The notes under the pieces: model-generated | Seen by the model: only the letters and a program-made list of their open reading frames with translations | Databases searched by the model: none | What the model was told of the DNA's origin: nothing | Position numbers and translations under genes: made by a program | Shown: one piece after another, positions 26,530 through 36,301 of the stretch | Layout of the letters: every line of letters begins with the position of its first letter | How positions within the stretch are numbered: position 1 is the stretch's first letter | Source: Collinsella stercoris DSM 13279 | GTDB taxonomy: Bacteria > Actinomycetota > Coriobacteriia > Coriobacteriales > Coriobacteriaceae | Direction of reading: 5' to 3' | DNA: 64,000 nucleotides | Assembly: GCF_020735465.1 (NCBI RefSeq) | Contig: NZ_CP085935.1 | Coordinates: 558,001-622,000 of the forward strand

Positions 26530-27866
26530 ATGACGCGTCCTTTCGCCTGCGTGGTTAACCTGGGATGCCGGGTGAATCGCGTCGAATCCGATCGCATCAC
26601 GTCCGACCTCGCCTCCGCGGGCTTCGCGCTCGTTGACCAAGACGAGGCCGACCTGGTCGTCATCAACACCTGCGCCGTCACGGGCGAGGCCGAGTCGAAG
26701 ACCCGCAAGGCGGTGCGCCACGCGCTCGGGCTGCCCCGCGAGCCTCTCGTGGTGGTGACCGGCTGCGTGGTCAACCTGCACCCCGGCGCGCTCACGGAGC
26801 TCTCGCCGCGCGTGATCGCCGAGCCCTCCAAGATCGACGTGGCCCGCACCGCGGCGCGTGCGGCGGGCCTGCCGCCGCGGAGCGCGGGCGCCTCGGGCGA
26901 GGGCCACGACCTTGCGGATCTGCTGGGCCGTTCCCGTTTGGGGATCAAGGTCCAGGACGGGTGCAACAACCGCTGCTCCTACTGCATCGTGTGGAAGGCG
27001 CGCGGGCCCGAGCGTTCGGTGCCCGTCGAGGCGGTGCTCGATCAGGTCCGCGAGGCCGAGCGCGCCGGTATCCCCGAGGTCGTGCTCACGGGGGTCAACC
27101 TGGGCGCGTACGACGGCGTCGACGCGCGCGATGCTCACGTGGAGATCGACGAGCTGCTCAATATCATCCTGCGCGAGACGGACATCCCGCAGGTGCGCCT
27201 GTCGTCCCTCGAGCCCATGGATGTGGACGAGCGCCTCATCGACGCGATGGTCGCCGGCGGCCCGCGCGTCGCCCCGTTCCTGCACCTGCCGCTCCAGTCC
27301 GGCTGCAGTGCTACGCTCGAGCGCATGAACCGCCCCTACACCGCGGAGCAATACGAGGCGACGGTCGCCATGATCCGCGCCAAGCTCCCGGCCGCTTCCA
27401 TCTCGTGCGACATCATCGCGGGCTTTCCCGGCGAGACGGACGACGAGTTCGCCCAGAGCCTGGCGCTGTGCGAGCGCGTGGGCTTTAGCCGCATGCACGT
27501 GTTCCGCTATAGCGCCCGCCCGGGGACGCCCGCCGCGGAGGCGGCCGACCAGGTGCCGCCCGAGGTCATGGCGGAGCGCGCGAGCGAGCTGCGCGCCGTC
27601 GCCGAGCGCTGCGCCCAGGCCGACGCCGCCGCGCGCGTGGGCTCTGTCGAGAACGTCGTGCTGGAGTACGGCAACCGGGGCACCCTGGGCAGCTTTCACC
27701 GCGTGATCGTGGACGACGCGCCTCAGGACCGCACGGGTTCGCTCGTGCGTGTGCGCATCGACGCCATGGACGACCGCGGCATCCTTCACGCCCATGTTGC
27801 GCCATCTGACCCCAACGAGCTCGCCGCCGCCGGCGATGACGTGCCTGTGGGGAAGGGAGGGCGCTC

Positions 27867-27870
<4 letters not shown>
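26530..27870 (+). CDS. mtaB: tRNA t6A37 methylthiotransferase MtaB-like
   Basis: The 446-residue radical SAM methylthiotransferase has an N-terminal UPF0004 domain with cluster cysteines (NLGCRVN, NTCAVTG, VTGCVV), the radical SAM triad in CNNRCSYCIV, and a C-terminal TRAM-like end. The LGCRVN motif and overall pattern favour MtaB over MiaB. It would convert t6A to ms2t6A at position 37 of tRNA. The stop overlaps phoH by 4 bp. Confidence 0.88.
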
Positions 27871-28887
<1,017 letters not shown>

Positions 28888-28907
<20 letters not shown>

Positions 28908-29397
28908 CGACGCCGAGCTGCCCACGCTCATCGAGGAGGACGAGGTGCGTGCCATAGCGGCGCACGTCCTGGCGTCCGAGGGCGTCGCGCGCGAGGTCGA
29001 GATCTCGCTCTCCTATGTCGACGAGGACGAGATGCACGAGCTCAACCGCGAATGGCGCGGCATCGACCGCACCACCGACGTTCTGTCCTTCGAGTGCGAC
29101 TCGGCGTTTGACGAGGACATCCCCGTGGATGAGATCGTTGAGCTGGGCGACGTCATCTTGGCGCCCGAGGTGATCGCCCGCCAGGCGCCCGGTTTTGGCA
29201 ACAGCGCCGCGGACGAGTGCCGCCTCATGCTCGTGCACGGCCTGCTGCACCTGCTGGGGTACGACCACATCGAGGACGACGAGGCCGAGGTCATGGAGGC
29301 GCGCGAGGACGCCTTGCTGCGCGAGCTCGCCGTCATGCGCGGCGAGGACCCCAGCCGCATCGAGGTCGGCCCCATCACCAACCACGCGCACGATTAG
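28888..29397 (+). CDS. ybeY: Endoribonuclease YbeY
   Basis: The 169-residue protein has the zinc-binding signature HGLLHLLGYDH and the preceding TDVLSFECD block of YbeY, a nuclease acting in rRNA maturation and ribosome quality control. I chose ATG 28888 with AAAGGAGGGG upstream, overlapping the phoH end. Confidence 0.95.
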
Positions 29398-29405
29398 GAG
29401 GCGCC

Positions 29406-29795
29406 ATGATTCCGGGTTCGCAGAAGGACCATCCGTCCTTCATCAGGTCGTTCGGCTATGCCATCGAGGGTTTTGTGACCGCCGTCAAGACGGAGCGCAA
29501 CATCAAGCTCATGCTCGTGGCCGGTGTGCTCACGGTCGTGGCGGGGCTGGTCGCCCAGCTCGAGATGATCAGCTGGGCCCTCATCGCCATCTGCATCGGC
29601 CTCGTGATTTTTGCCGAGCTGTGCAACACCGCCATGGAGGCGATCGTCGACCTTGCCACACAGGAGCTGCACCCGCTGGCCAAGCGCGCCAAGGACATCG
29701 CCGCCGCCAGCGTGTACGTGCTGTCCATCACCGCCGCGATCGTGGGCATCCTGGTGTTCGCCCACGCCTTCGGCCTGGTGGGCTCCTGGCACTAG
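29406..29795 (+). CDS. dgkA: Diacylglycerol/undecaprenol kinase family membrane protein
   Basis: The 129-residue product has the DagK signature FAELCNTAMEAIVDLA and three membrane segments (LMLVAGVLTVVAGLVA, MISWALIAICIGLVIF and VYVLSITAAIVGILVF). Gram-positive members act mainly on undecaprenol, recycling the cell-wall carrier lipid. TAGGAGG precedes the ATG. The stop codon lies inside the first unit of a 34-bp tandem repeat. Confidence 0.92.
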   Translation: MIPGSQKDHPSFIRSFGYAIEGFVTAVKTERNIKLMLVAGVLTVVAGLVAQLEMISWALIAICIGLVIFAELCNTAMEAIVDLATQELHPLAKRAKDIAAASVYVLSITAAIVGILVFAHAFGLVGSWH

Positions 29796-29891
29796 GCGCG
29801 CCCACGGACCGGGCGTGACTTGGCGCTAGGCGCGGCCTGGGACCGGGTGGGCCTTGGGACTAGGCACGCCCTGGGACCGGGCGTGCCCTGG
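29790..29891. repeat. Three tandem 34-bp repeats at the dgkA 3' end
   Basis: Units at 29790-29823, 29824-29857 and 29858-29891 are each exactly 34 bp and share CTAGGCGCG, GGGACCGGG and CTTGG blocks with a few substitutions. The first unit includes the dgkA stop, and in each unit the CTAGG repeats the stop-codon context. A partial fourth unit follows. The remainder of the gap to era (to 30159) holds no recognisable gene. Confidence 0.8.
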
Positions 29892-30159
29892 GGCAGGTGC
29901 GCGAAAGGCCGACGGGGCCGTTTGCGCATCCCGGCGCGCCCGGCGATCTTGATGCGTGAGTCGATCCCGGCGCTCAGAACCAGCCTACTTCCCATGCGCG
30001 TGCACAACCTTGATGTGCGGTGCAAACCCGTCTTCTTTGCGCAAAACGAGACCATCTCCACGCGCCGCGCGAACCCGTTTCCCCCTGCACTAACGAGCCT
30101 GTCCTCTACGCGTAGAGCGGGCCGCATCCCTACACACCATCGCCCTCAAAGGAGCAGCC

Positions 30160-31176
30160 ATGACCGATTTCGACCCGTTTGCCGACCTGTCCGACGATGA
30201 GCTCGACGCCATGCTCGAGGAGGGCTCCTTAGCCGAGGGCGCCGGCCTTCCCGCCATGTCCTGCGGCACGGACGTGCCCGAGGGCTTCCACTCCGGCTTC
30301 GTCGCCCTGGTGGGCCGTCCCAACGCGGGCAAGTCCACGCTTCTGAACGCCTGCTACGGTGAGAAGGTGGCCATCACTTCGCCGGTGGCCCAGACCACGC
30401 GCCGCCGTCTGCGCGCCGTGGTCAACCGCGAGGGCTGCCAGCTCGTGATCGTGGACACGCCCGGCATCCACAAGCCCAAGGACGGTCTGGGCTCCGAGCT
30501 CAACAAGAGCGCTCTGGGCGAGCTCGCCGACGTGGACGTGATCGCCTTCGTGATCGATGCGAGCGCCCCCATCGGTCGCGGCGACGCCTGGGTCGCCGAG
30601 CGCGTGGCTGCCGCCAAGGCACCCAAGGTGCTCGCCCTTACCAAGGCGGACCTGGCCGGTCCCGAGCAGATGCTCAAGCAGCTCGAGGCGGCGCGCGCCT
30701 TGGTGGACTTCGATGACGAGATCGTGGTCTCCTCCACGGAGGGCTTCAACGTCGAGGCGTTCGTGGACGTGGTGGCCGGCTTTTTGCCCGAGGGCCCGCG
30801 TTGGTTCCCCGAGGGCATGGGCACCGACGAGGCCGATGAGGTCATGGTCGCCGAGTTCGTGCGCGAGAAGGTCCTGCTGCGCACGCGCGAGGAGATCCCC
30901 CATGCCGTCGGCGTGATCTGCGATGAGTTCGAGCGCCCCAAGCGCGATCTGCTGCGCCTGCACGCCACGGTGTACGTCGAGCGCGAGGGGCAGAAGGGCA
31001 TCCTCGTGGGCAAGGGCGGCGAGATGATCAAGCGCATCGGCATCGAGGCGCGCCGCGACCTTGAGCGCATGTTCGGTTGTCGCGTGTTCTTGGGGCTCGA
31101 CGTCAAGGTGAAGCCTCATTGGCGCGAGGACGCGCGCGAGATTCGTCGTTTTGGCTATGCGGCCGATGACGAATAG
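30160..31176 (+). CDS. era: GTPase Era
   Basis: Era binds 16S rRNA and is required for 30S assembly. The 338-residue product has G1 GRPNAGKST, G3 DTPGIH and G4 TKAD, followed by a KH domain with VGKGGEMIKRIG. It carries an acidic N-terminal extension of about 45 residues before the G domain, not present in E. coli Era. CAAAGGAG precedes the ATG. Confidence 0.95.
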   Translation: MTDFDPFADLSDDELDAMLEEGSLAEGAGLPAMSCGTDVPEGFHSGFVALVGRPNAGKSTLLNACYGEKVAITSPVAQTTRRRLRAVVNREGCQLVIVDTPGIHKPKDGLGSELNKSALGELADVDVIAFVIDASAPIGRGDAWVAERVAAAKAPKVLALTKADLAGPEQMLKQLEAARALVDFDDEIVVSSTEGFNVEAFVDVVAGFLPEGPRWFPEGMGTDEADEVMVAEFVREKVLLRTREEIPHAVGVICDEFERPKRDLLRLHATVYVEREGQKGILVGKGGEMIKRIGIEARRDLERMFGCRVFLGLDVKVKPHWREDAREIRRFGYAADDE

Positions 31177-31189
31177 CAGCTCCTTCTGG

Positions 31190-31296
31190 GCGTCTCGCCA
31201 TATACGTCGCCTGCTCGGACAATCCTGCTCGCTCGAAGGCCCCACCGGGGCCTTCGGCTCGTGCGGAACTCGCATTCGACGTATATGGCGAGACGC
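31190..31296. repeat. Composite inverted-repeat element 4 after era
   Basis: Perfect 20-nt arms (31190-31209 with 31277-31296) enclose a hairpin with a perfect 8-bp stem and ACC loop (31236-31254), extendable to 10 bp. CGTGCGGAACTC follows at 31260-31271. The layout copies elements 2 and 3 near lepA, but the outer arms are a different sequence. Confidence 0.75.
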
Positions 31297-31330
31297 TGCG
31301 AGGGGGAGCGCCGATTCGCAGGTATGCTCG

Positions 31331-31361
31331 CCTTCGGCTCGTGCGGAACTCGCATTCGACG
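31331..31361. repeat. 31-bp direct repeat of part of the preceding element
   Basis: The stretch 31251-31281 is repeated exactly at 31331-31361, 80 bp downstream, including the CGTGCGGAACTCG motif. This second copy lacks the inner hairpin and a matching outer arm. It lies about 60 bp upstream of recO. Confidence 0.75.
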
Positions 31362-31424
31362 ATATACGCCGTCCTGCGGTGATGACGAGCTCATCAAAGG
31401 GCTCTTGTTCGATAGCGGTTCGCC

Positions 31425-32192
31425 ATGGCAGGTAGCCGCACGTTTCGCACGAAGGCCATCGTGCTCGATAAGACCAAGCTCAAGGAGACGGACCTCATTC
31501 TCACGCTGGTGGGGGAGTCGGGGCGGCAGATCCGCGCCGTTGCCAAGGGGGCGCGCAAGCCGGGCAGCCGCTTGGCGGCGCGCTGCGAGCTCTGCTGCGA
31601 AGTCGACGTGCTTTTTGCTCATGGACGGAACCTGGATATCGTCTCGCAGGCGGATCTCATAGCCTCCCCGCTGGGTGCGCAGCCGAGCTATGAGCTGCTG
31701 ACTGCGGCCAGCGCCGTGGCCGAAGTTGCGGAAACATGCACCTACGAGGACGCCGAGGATCCCTTTGTGTACGCCATCACGCGGGCCGTTCTCGCGCATC
31801 TCGCGGCGGCTGGGGCGGATACGCCCGTCGAGGGCCCCGCGCATCTTGACCTACTGGTCGCGGCGTACATATTCAAGCTGCTGAGCCACGTGGGGTATCG
31901 GCCCGACTATTCCGCCTGCGTCGCGTGCGGAGACCCGTCCCCGGGGTATTTCTCCGCCCAGGCGGGCGGCCTGCTGTGCGCCAGTTGCGCCTCGGGCGTG
32001 CCGGGTTGCGAGCCGGTCGACGCCAATATGGTCCGTTGGCTCGAGGGACTTGTTTCGATGCGCTTTTCCGAGCTCGCCATCGCTCCCATTGATTCCCATA
32101 CCGCGGCGCACGTGCTGGGCCTGGCGCACCTGTGGGCTGCGACGCACCTGGAGTGCCGCCTGCGCGCGTTGGAGTTTCTGTTGGGGCGATAA
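31425..32192 (+). CDS. recO: DNA repair protein RecO
   Basis: RecO loads RecA with RecR/RecF in gap repair. The 255-residue product has an OB-fold N-terminus (TKAIVLDKTKLKETDLILTL), the KGARKPGSR block, and a C-terminal zinc site (CVACGD and CASCAS). The ribosome site before ATG 31425 is weak. It is the last housekeeping gene before the polysaccharide operon. Confidence 0.92.
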   Translation: MAGSRTFRTKAIVLDKTKLKETDLILTLVGESGRQIRAVAKGARKPGSRLAARCELCCEVDVLFAHGRNLDIVSQADLIASPLGAQPSYELLTAASAVAEVAETCTYEDAEDPFVYAITRAVLAHLAAAGADTPVEGPAHLDLLVAAYIFKLLSHVGYRPDYSACVACGDPSPGYFSAQAGGLLCASCASGVPGCEPVDANMVRWLEGLVSMRFSELAIAPIDSHTAAHVLGLAHLWAATHLECRLRALEFLLGR

Positions 32193-32317
32193 GTCATGGG
32201 GGGGGGGTGCTCTTCATGGCTTTGGTATGATGAGCCATAGTTTTGCTATCATAATGTGTTGGATTATTGTCAGCACTTCACTTTGGAGTCGTCGAGAGCG
32301 TAAAGGATTAGTGCCGA
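32193..32317 (+). promoter_or_regulatory. Promoter region of the polysaccharide operon with a 10-G tract
   Basis: An uninterrupted run of ten G (32198-32207) begins 5 bp after the recO stop. Downstream, an AT-rich TATCATAAT near 32247-32255 is a plausible -10 region about 65 bp before the first gene, with only a weak -35 box. The G run lies about 40 bp upstream of the -10 box, where length changes could alter promoter activity. Confidence 0.5.
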
Positions 32318-32974
32318 ATGACCTTACTCGAGCTAATTAATCTGATGAAAAAGCAGCTCAGGCTCATGATCTTTCTGCCTGTTGCATGCGCGGTCGTGGT
32401 GGGTGCGTACGCATTTCTGGGCATGCCGAACACGTATCTGGCCACCACGAGCCTGTACGTGCTGACCGGGCAAAGCGATTCGAGTTCCAATCTCTCCACG
32501 GATCTTTCTGCTTCGCAGCTTGTCGCCAACGATGTCACCTCGCTTCTTAAATCGAGCCGTGTCCAGAAGCAGGTTAAGGAGGAGCTCGGCCTCAAGGATC
32601 TTTCCGACTACGACATTTCGGTCGAGAGCACCACGACGTCTCGCATCATCGAGGTCAGCGTAAGTGGCACCGATCCTGAGAAGGCGGCTGCCATCGCCAA
32701 CGCCATGGCCGAGAACACCGCGGAGGTGTCCAGCGAGGTCATGGGCGTCGACGCCGTGAACATCGTCGACCCCGCCGTGGCGCCTACGTCCCCCAGCGGC
32801 CCGTCCCGCATGCTCTACATCGCCGTTGCCGCCATGGGCGGTCTGTTCCTGGCTGTCGCCATCGTTGTGGTGAGCGACATGATGAACACCCGCATTCGCT
32901 CCGCCGAGGACGTCGAGGAGCTCATCGACGTTCCGGTTATCGGCCGTATCCCCCTAGTGAAGAGTGGTAACTAA
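32318..32974 (+). CDS. Wzz-type chain-length / tyrosine kinase modulator protein
   Basis: The 218-residue product has two membrane segments flanking an extracellular loop (MIFLPVACAVVVGAYAFLG near the start; MLYIAVAAMGGLFLAVAIVV near the end) and a C-terminal VPVIGRIP motif. This is the YveK/CpsC pattern, which sets polymer length and activates the partner tyrosine kinase. It heads the EPS operon, and the kinase starts 1 bp after its stop. Confidence 0.92.
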   Translation: MTLLELINLMKKQLRLMIFLPVACAVVVGAYAFLGMPNTYLATTSLYVLTGQSDSSSNLSTDLSASQLVANDVTSLLKSSRVQKQVKEELGLKDLSDYDISVESTTTSRIIEVSVSGTDPEKAAAIANAMAENTAEVSSEVMGVDAVNIVDPAVAPTSPSGPSRMLYIAVAAMGGLFLAVAIVVVSDMMNTRIRSAEDVEELIDVPVIGRIPLVKSGN

Positions 32975-32975
32975 C

Positions 32976-33869
32976 ATGGCAAAGAAGGCAAAGGCCGGTA
33001 TCGACCAGATCCATATGCAGAACGCGATCAAGACGCTCGCGGCGAACATCCGCTTCGCCTCCGTTGATGATCCCATTCGCTCCATCGCCGTCACCTCCTC
33101 CGTCCCCAACGAGGGCAAGACGACCATCGCCATCCAGCTCGCCCAGGCCATGGCCTCCAGCGGCAAGACCGTGCTGCTCGTCGAGTGCGACATGCGCCGT
33201 CGCTCCCTCGCCAACGCGCTCGGCCTGCACGCGCGCACGGGCATCTACTCGGTGCTGTGCGGTCAGACCGAGATCGGCGACGCCGTGGTCTCGACCCTCA
33301 CGCGCGGCATGTACTTCCTCGACTCCGAGCCGCATATCCCCAACCCCGATGTGCTCCTCAACTCCAAGCGCTTCCGTCGCTTTGTTGAGCAGGCGCTCGG
33401 CAACTTCGACTACGTGATCTTCGACACGCCGCCGCTGAGCGCGTTCATCGACGCGGCCGTCCTGTCCACGGTCGTGGACGGCGTGCTGCTTGTGGTGGGT
33501 CAAAACGTGGTGCGCCGCGATGAGCTCGCCAAGTCGCACGAGCAGCTCAAGAAGGCCGATGCGAACATCATCGGCGCCGTTATGAACCTGTGCGAGAGCG
33601 AGAAGAACGAGTACTACACCGAGTATTACACTCGTGGCAACAGCTCCGACGCCGATGCTCCCGCCGCACCGGCCGCCCCTGCCTCCACGCCTGTTCCGGC
33701 AGCCGCCGCGCCGTCTTCTCGCGCTGGCCGCCGTGCCCAGGCCTCTGCGCCCGCACCTGCCCCTGCGTCGAATCTCAAGCCGATTCCCTCGGCATCGGGC
33801 GCCAAGATCGCACCCGACACGACCGCCCAGTTCATCGCGAGCATGTCGCGTTCGTCCAACAAGCAGTAA
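32976..33869 (+). CDS. Cytoplasmic tyrosine kinase (CpsD/YwqD type)
   Basis: The 297-residue BY-kinase has Walker A SVPNEGKTT, Walker A' VLLVECDMRRRS and Walker B YVIFDTPP. A tyrosine cluster EYYTEYYT near residue 215 is the likely autophosphorylation site. Unlike typical CpsD, where the cluster ends the protein, about 75 Ala/Pro/Ser-rich residues follow. An in-frame GTG at 32964 is an alternative start. Confidence 0.93.
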   Translation: MAKKAKAGIDQIHMQNAIKTLAANIRFASVDDPIRSIAVTSSVPNEGKTTIAIQLAQAMASSGKTVLLVECDMRRRSLANALGLHARTGIYSVLCGQTEIGDAVVSTLTRGMYFLDSEPHIPNPDVLLNSKRFRRFVEQALGNFDYVIFDTPPLSAFIDAAVLSTVVDGVLLVVGQNVVRRDELAKSHEQLKKADANIIGAVMNLCESEKNEYYTEYYTRGNSSDADAPAAPAAPASTPVPAAAAPSSRAGRRAQASAPAPAPASNLKPIPSASGAKIAPDTTAQFIASMSRSSNKQ

Positions 33870-33902
33870 CAGGTAACGAATCGTTGTAGCAAGGAGGTGC
33901 AC

Positions 33903-34559
33903 ATGAGAGACATTCATTGCCACATTCTTCCCGGCGTGGACGACGGCGCGCGCGATCTTTCCGCGAGTCTCGAGATGCTCGAGGCCGCCAAGGCGGCTGG
34001 CGTGACCAGTATCGTGTGCACCCCGCATTGCCGCGACCCGTATTTCGACTTCAATCGCATGTGGAACGCCTTCCATGAGCTGCAGGCACACGCCGGCGGG
34101 TTTCCGCTCCAGATGGGGTTCGAGGTTGCCCATCCCAAGCTTCTCGAGCTAGGGATTGAGCAGTGGGCACCTCATCTGTGCTTCGATGGCAGCAATGAGT
34201 TCCTGCTCGAGCTTGAGCCCAATTGCACCGAACGCGACTTCCAGGATTACGAGCGCACGATTTTTGAGCTCCAGGGCATGGGGCTCACGGTGATTATCGC
34301 GCATCCCGAGCGCTATCGCGTCATCCAGAACAACATCGAGATCGCGGAGCGACTGCTGCGCCAGGGCTGCATTTTGCAGGCGAGCGCGGACTTTTTGGGC
34401 GGCGGCCGTTTTGGCAAGGAGAAGAAGCCCGCCAAGCGCATGTTCGAGAAGAACCTCTACCGCTACATTGCCAGCGATGCGCATAAGCCCGAACATTACG
34501 CGTATCTTGCGAAGGCCGTCGCCAAGTTCCCGCGGAGGGGAGCGCACATGAGGGTGTAG
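33903..34559 (+). CDS. PHP-type tyrosine phosphatase (CpsB/YwqE)
   Basis: The 218-residue product begins DIHCHILPGVDDGARDL and contains CTPHCRDPYF and IIAHPERYRVI, the metal-binding blocks of manganese-dependent CpsB phosphatases that dephosphorylate the CpsD kinase. I chose ATG 33903 with AAGGAGGTG upstream. It completes the Wzz-kinase-phosphatase control module. Confidence 0.92.
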   Translation: MRDIHCHILPGVDDGARDLSASLEMLEAAKAAGVTSIVCTPHCRDPYFDFNRMWNAFHELQAHAGGFPLQMGFEVAHPKLLELGIEQWAPHLCFDGSNEFLLELEPNCTERDFQDYERTIFELQGMGLTVIIAHPERYRVIQNNIEIAERLLRQGCILQASADFLGGGRFGKEKKPAKRMFEKNLYRYIASDAHKPEHYAYLAKAVAKFPRRGAHMRV

Positions 34560-34810
34560 CCACCGCAGGTGGGCCCTTTGCCTTGCCGATACTTGAACGG
34601 CGCGTTTGAGTGGCGGCACGGCAGAAGGCCGACTCGTTCGGTTTTCTGACATACATATCTTGCTCCAAAGGGGATCGTGCCACGTGCAGAGCCCGGCGGT
34701 TCAGGAGAGCGAATACGACGATTCCGTATGGTTTGCAGCCTATGGCGAAGCTCTATCTATGCGATGTGAGCTCCCGCAGGATGCTTGCCGTGCGGGCGGG
34801 AGGTTGCCCT
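34560..34810 (+). other. Leader region before the antiterminator gene
   Basis: About 250 bp separate the phosphatase gene from the LoaP-like start. The antiterminator frame stays open through most of it but without family similarity. No strong terminator or promoter was recognised. Confidence 0.4.
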
Positions 34811-35395
34811 ATGAAGAGCAACGTAGCTTGCGCATCTCAAGAGGTGCCCTGGTATGTGGTGAACGTGCCGACGGGCAGGGAGTCAGCTCTGTGCAAGGTG
34901 ATAGAGCGCATCGCGCCCGAGGGCGTCGTGCGCGAATGCTTTAGCCCTCTGTACTCCACGCAGATCAAGCGGGGAGGGGAGTGGCTGGACGTTGAGAAAA
35001 CCCTTTTGCCCGGATACGTGATTGTGGCCACCGAACAGATCGGTCGCGTCAAGCGGTTGTTGCGCGAGGTACCCGAATACACCCGCGTGCTCAATATGGG
35101 AGAGTCGTTCGTTCCCCTGGCAGATGGCGAGCGCGCCTGGATAGACGCCTTTACCCGTAAAGGCGAGCGGTGCGTGCCCATGTCGATGGGCGTCATGGAG
35201 GGCGACCACGTGGTCGTGGTGTCCGGTCCGCTCTTGGGTCGCGAGGCGTGTATCAAGAGCGTCAACCGACATCGCAGCATCGCCTACGTGGAGCTCGAGA
35301 TATGTGGACGTAGGGTCACGACAAAGGTGGGACTGGGAATTGTCAGTCGAGCAAAAGACTTACCCGCAGCGGGAACAAGCCGCAGCAGGAGTTGA
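34811..35395 (+). CDS. LoaP-like NusG paralogue (transcription antiterminator)
   Basis: The 194-residue product has a NusG N-terminal domain (VPWYVVNVPTGRESALCKVI, then LLPGYVIVATEQ) and a KOW domain (MEGDHVVVVSGPLLGREACIKSVNRH). Specialised NusG paralogues (LoaP, RfaH, UpxY) encoded inside polysaccharide operons prevent premature termination of the long transcript. Its place as gene four of a 15-kb operon fits that role. I chose ATG 34811 with GGGAGG upstream. Confidence 0.9.
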   Translation: MKSNVACASQEVPWYVVNVPTGRESALCKVIERIAPEGVVRECFSPLYSTQIKRGGEWLDVEKTLLPGYVIVATEQIGRVKRLLREVPEYTRVLNMGESFVPLADGERAWIDAFTRKGERCVPMSMGVMEGDHVVVVSGPLLGREACIKSVNRHRSIAYVELEICGRRVTTKVGLGIVSRAKDLPAAGTSRSRS

Positions 35396-35410
35396 TGGTA
35401 AACACGTAGC

Positions 35411-35418
35411 GGGGGGGG
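35411..35418 (+). repeat. 8-G tract before the sugar transferase gene
   Basis: A run of eight G lies about 10 bp upstream of the GTG start of the initiating transferase, where a ribosome site would be. Slippage here could change translation of that gene. It is a second poly-G tract in this locus. Confidence 0.6.
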
Positions 35419-35427
35419 CAGCTCCCC

Positions 35428-36300
35428 GTGCAACCACTAGGTGAACCCACTTCTCAGGAAGAATTGAATAGCGACGCGATGGTCGTGGACGCGGGCGCGC
35501 GTTTCAGCGAAGGTGTGAGTGCGGTTCCCGAGGACGGCATGGCCGCAGGCCGCGAGGACGGCGTGGTGGCCGCCCCCGTCCACACGCCCGTGGCCGGCAC
35601 GCGCAGCGCCGCCGAGGACGGGGAGCGCTCGGTGCGCAGGCTCTCGCTCATGCGCAGCGCCGAGGCCTACGACCGCGAGCGCCTGGGCTACCGCGTCGCG
35701 AAGCGCGCCTTCGACATAGCCTTCTCCGCCGCGGTCATCGCCGTCGGGCTCGTGCCCGGCGCGATCCTGTGCGCCGCCATCGCGATCGACAGCCCCGGCT
35801 GCCCGCTCTACGGCCAGAGGCGCGTGGGCCGCATGGGCGCGGACGGCCGCCCGCGCGAGTTCACCATGTGGAAGTTCCGGAGCATGGTGAAGGACGCGGA
35901 CAAGATGAAGGACGCCCTGCTGGCCGAGAACGAGGTGGAGGGGCCCATGTTCAAGATGAGGGACGACCCGCGCGTCACGCGCATCGGCCGCTTCATCCGC
36001 AGGCACTCCATCGACGAGTTCCCGCAGTTCGTGAACGTGCTTCTGGGCGATATGTCCGTGGTGGGCCCGCGCCCTCCGCTGCCGCGCGAGGTGGAGCAGT
36101 ACGACGAGTGGGCCATGCAGCGCCTGGCGGTGAAGCCCGGCCTCACCGGCCCCTGGCAGGTGGGCGGCCGCTCCGACGTGGACTTCGACGACATGGTGCG
36201 GCTCGACCTCGGCTACATCGCGCGCCGGTCGGTCGCCATGGACCTCAAGATCATTCTCCAGACGATCGCGGTCGTCTTCACCGGGAAGGGGACGGCGTAG
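35428..36300 (+). CDS. Initiating polyprenyl-phosphate sugar transferase
   Basis: The 290-residue protein has a variable N-terminal tail of about 85 residues, one membrane segment (AFDIAFSAAVIAVGLVPGAILC) and the bacterial sugar transferase domain: GQRRVGRMG, FTMWKFRSMVKDAD, RVTRIGRFIRRHSIDEFPQF, and GDMSVVGPRPPLPREV. It transfers the first sugar-1-phosphate to undecaprenyl phosphate. The GTG 35428 start follows the G tract; ATG 35479 is an alternative. Confidence 0.92.
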   Translation: MQPLGEPTSQEELNSDAMVVDAGARFSEGVSAVPEDGMAAGREDGVVAAPVHTPVAGTRSAAEDGERSVRRLSLMRSAEAYDRERLGYRVAKRAFDIAFSAAVIAVGLVPGAILCAAIAIDSPGCPLYGQRRVGRMGADGRPREFTMWKFRSMVKDADKMKDALLAENEVEGPMFKMRDDPRVTRIGRFIRRHSIDEFPQFVNVLLGDMSVVGPRPPLPREVEQYDEWAMQRLAVKPGLTGPWQVGGRSDVDFDDMVRLDLGYIARRSVAMDLKIILQTIAVVFTGKGTA

Positions 36301-36301
36301 G

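Noticed and set aside
29892..30159. Possible small gene between the dgkA repeats and era
   Set aside because: Open frames exist but lack start context and similarity; the sequence looks like a plain promoter and leader region.
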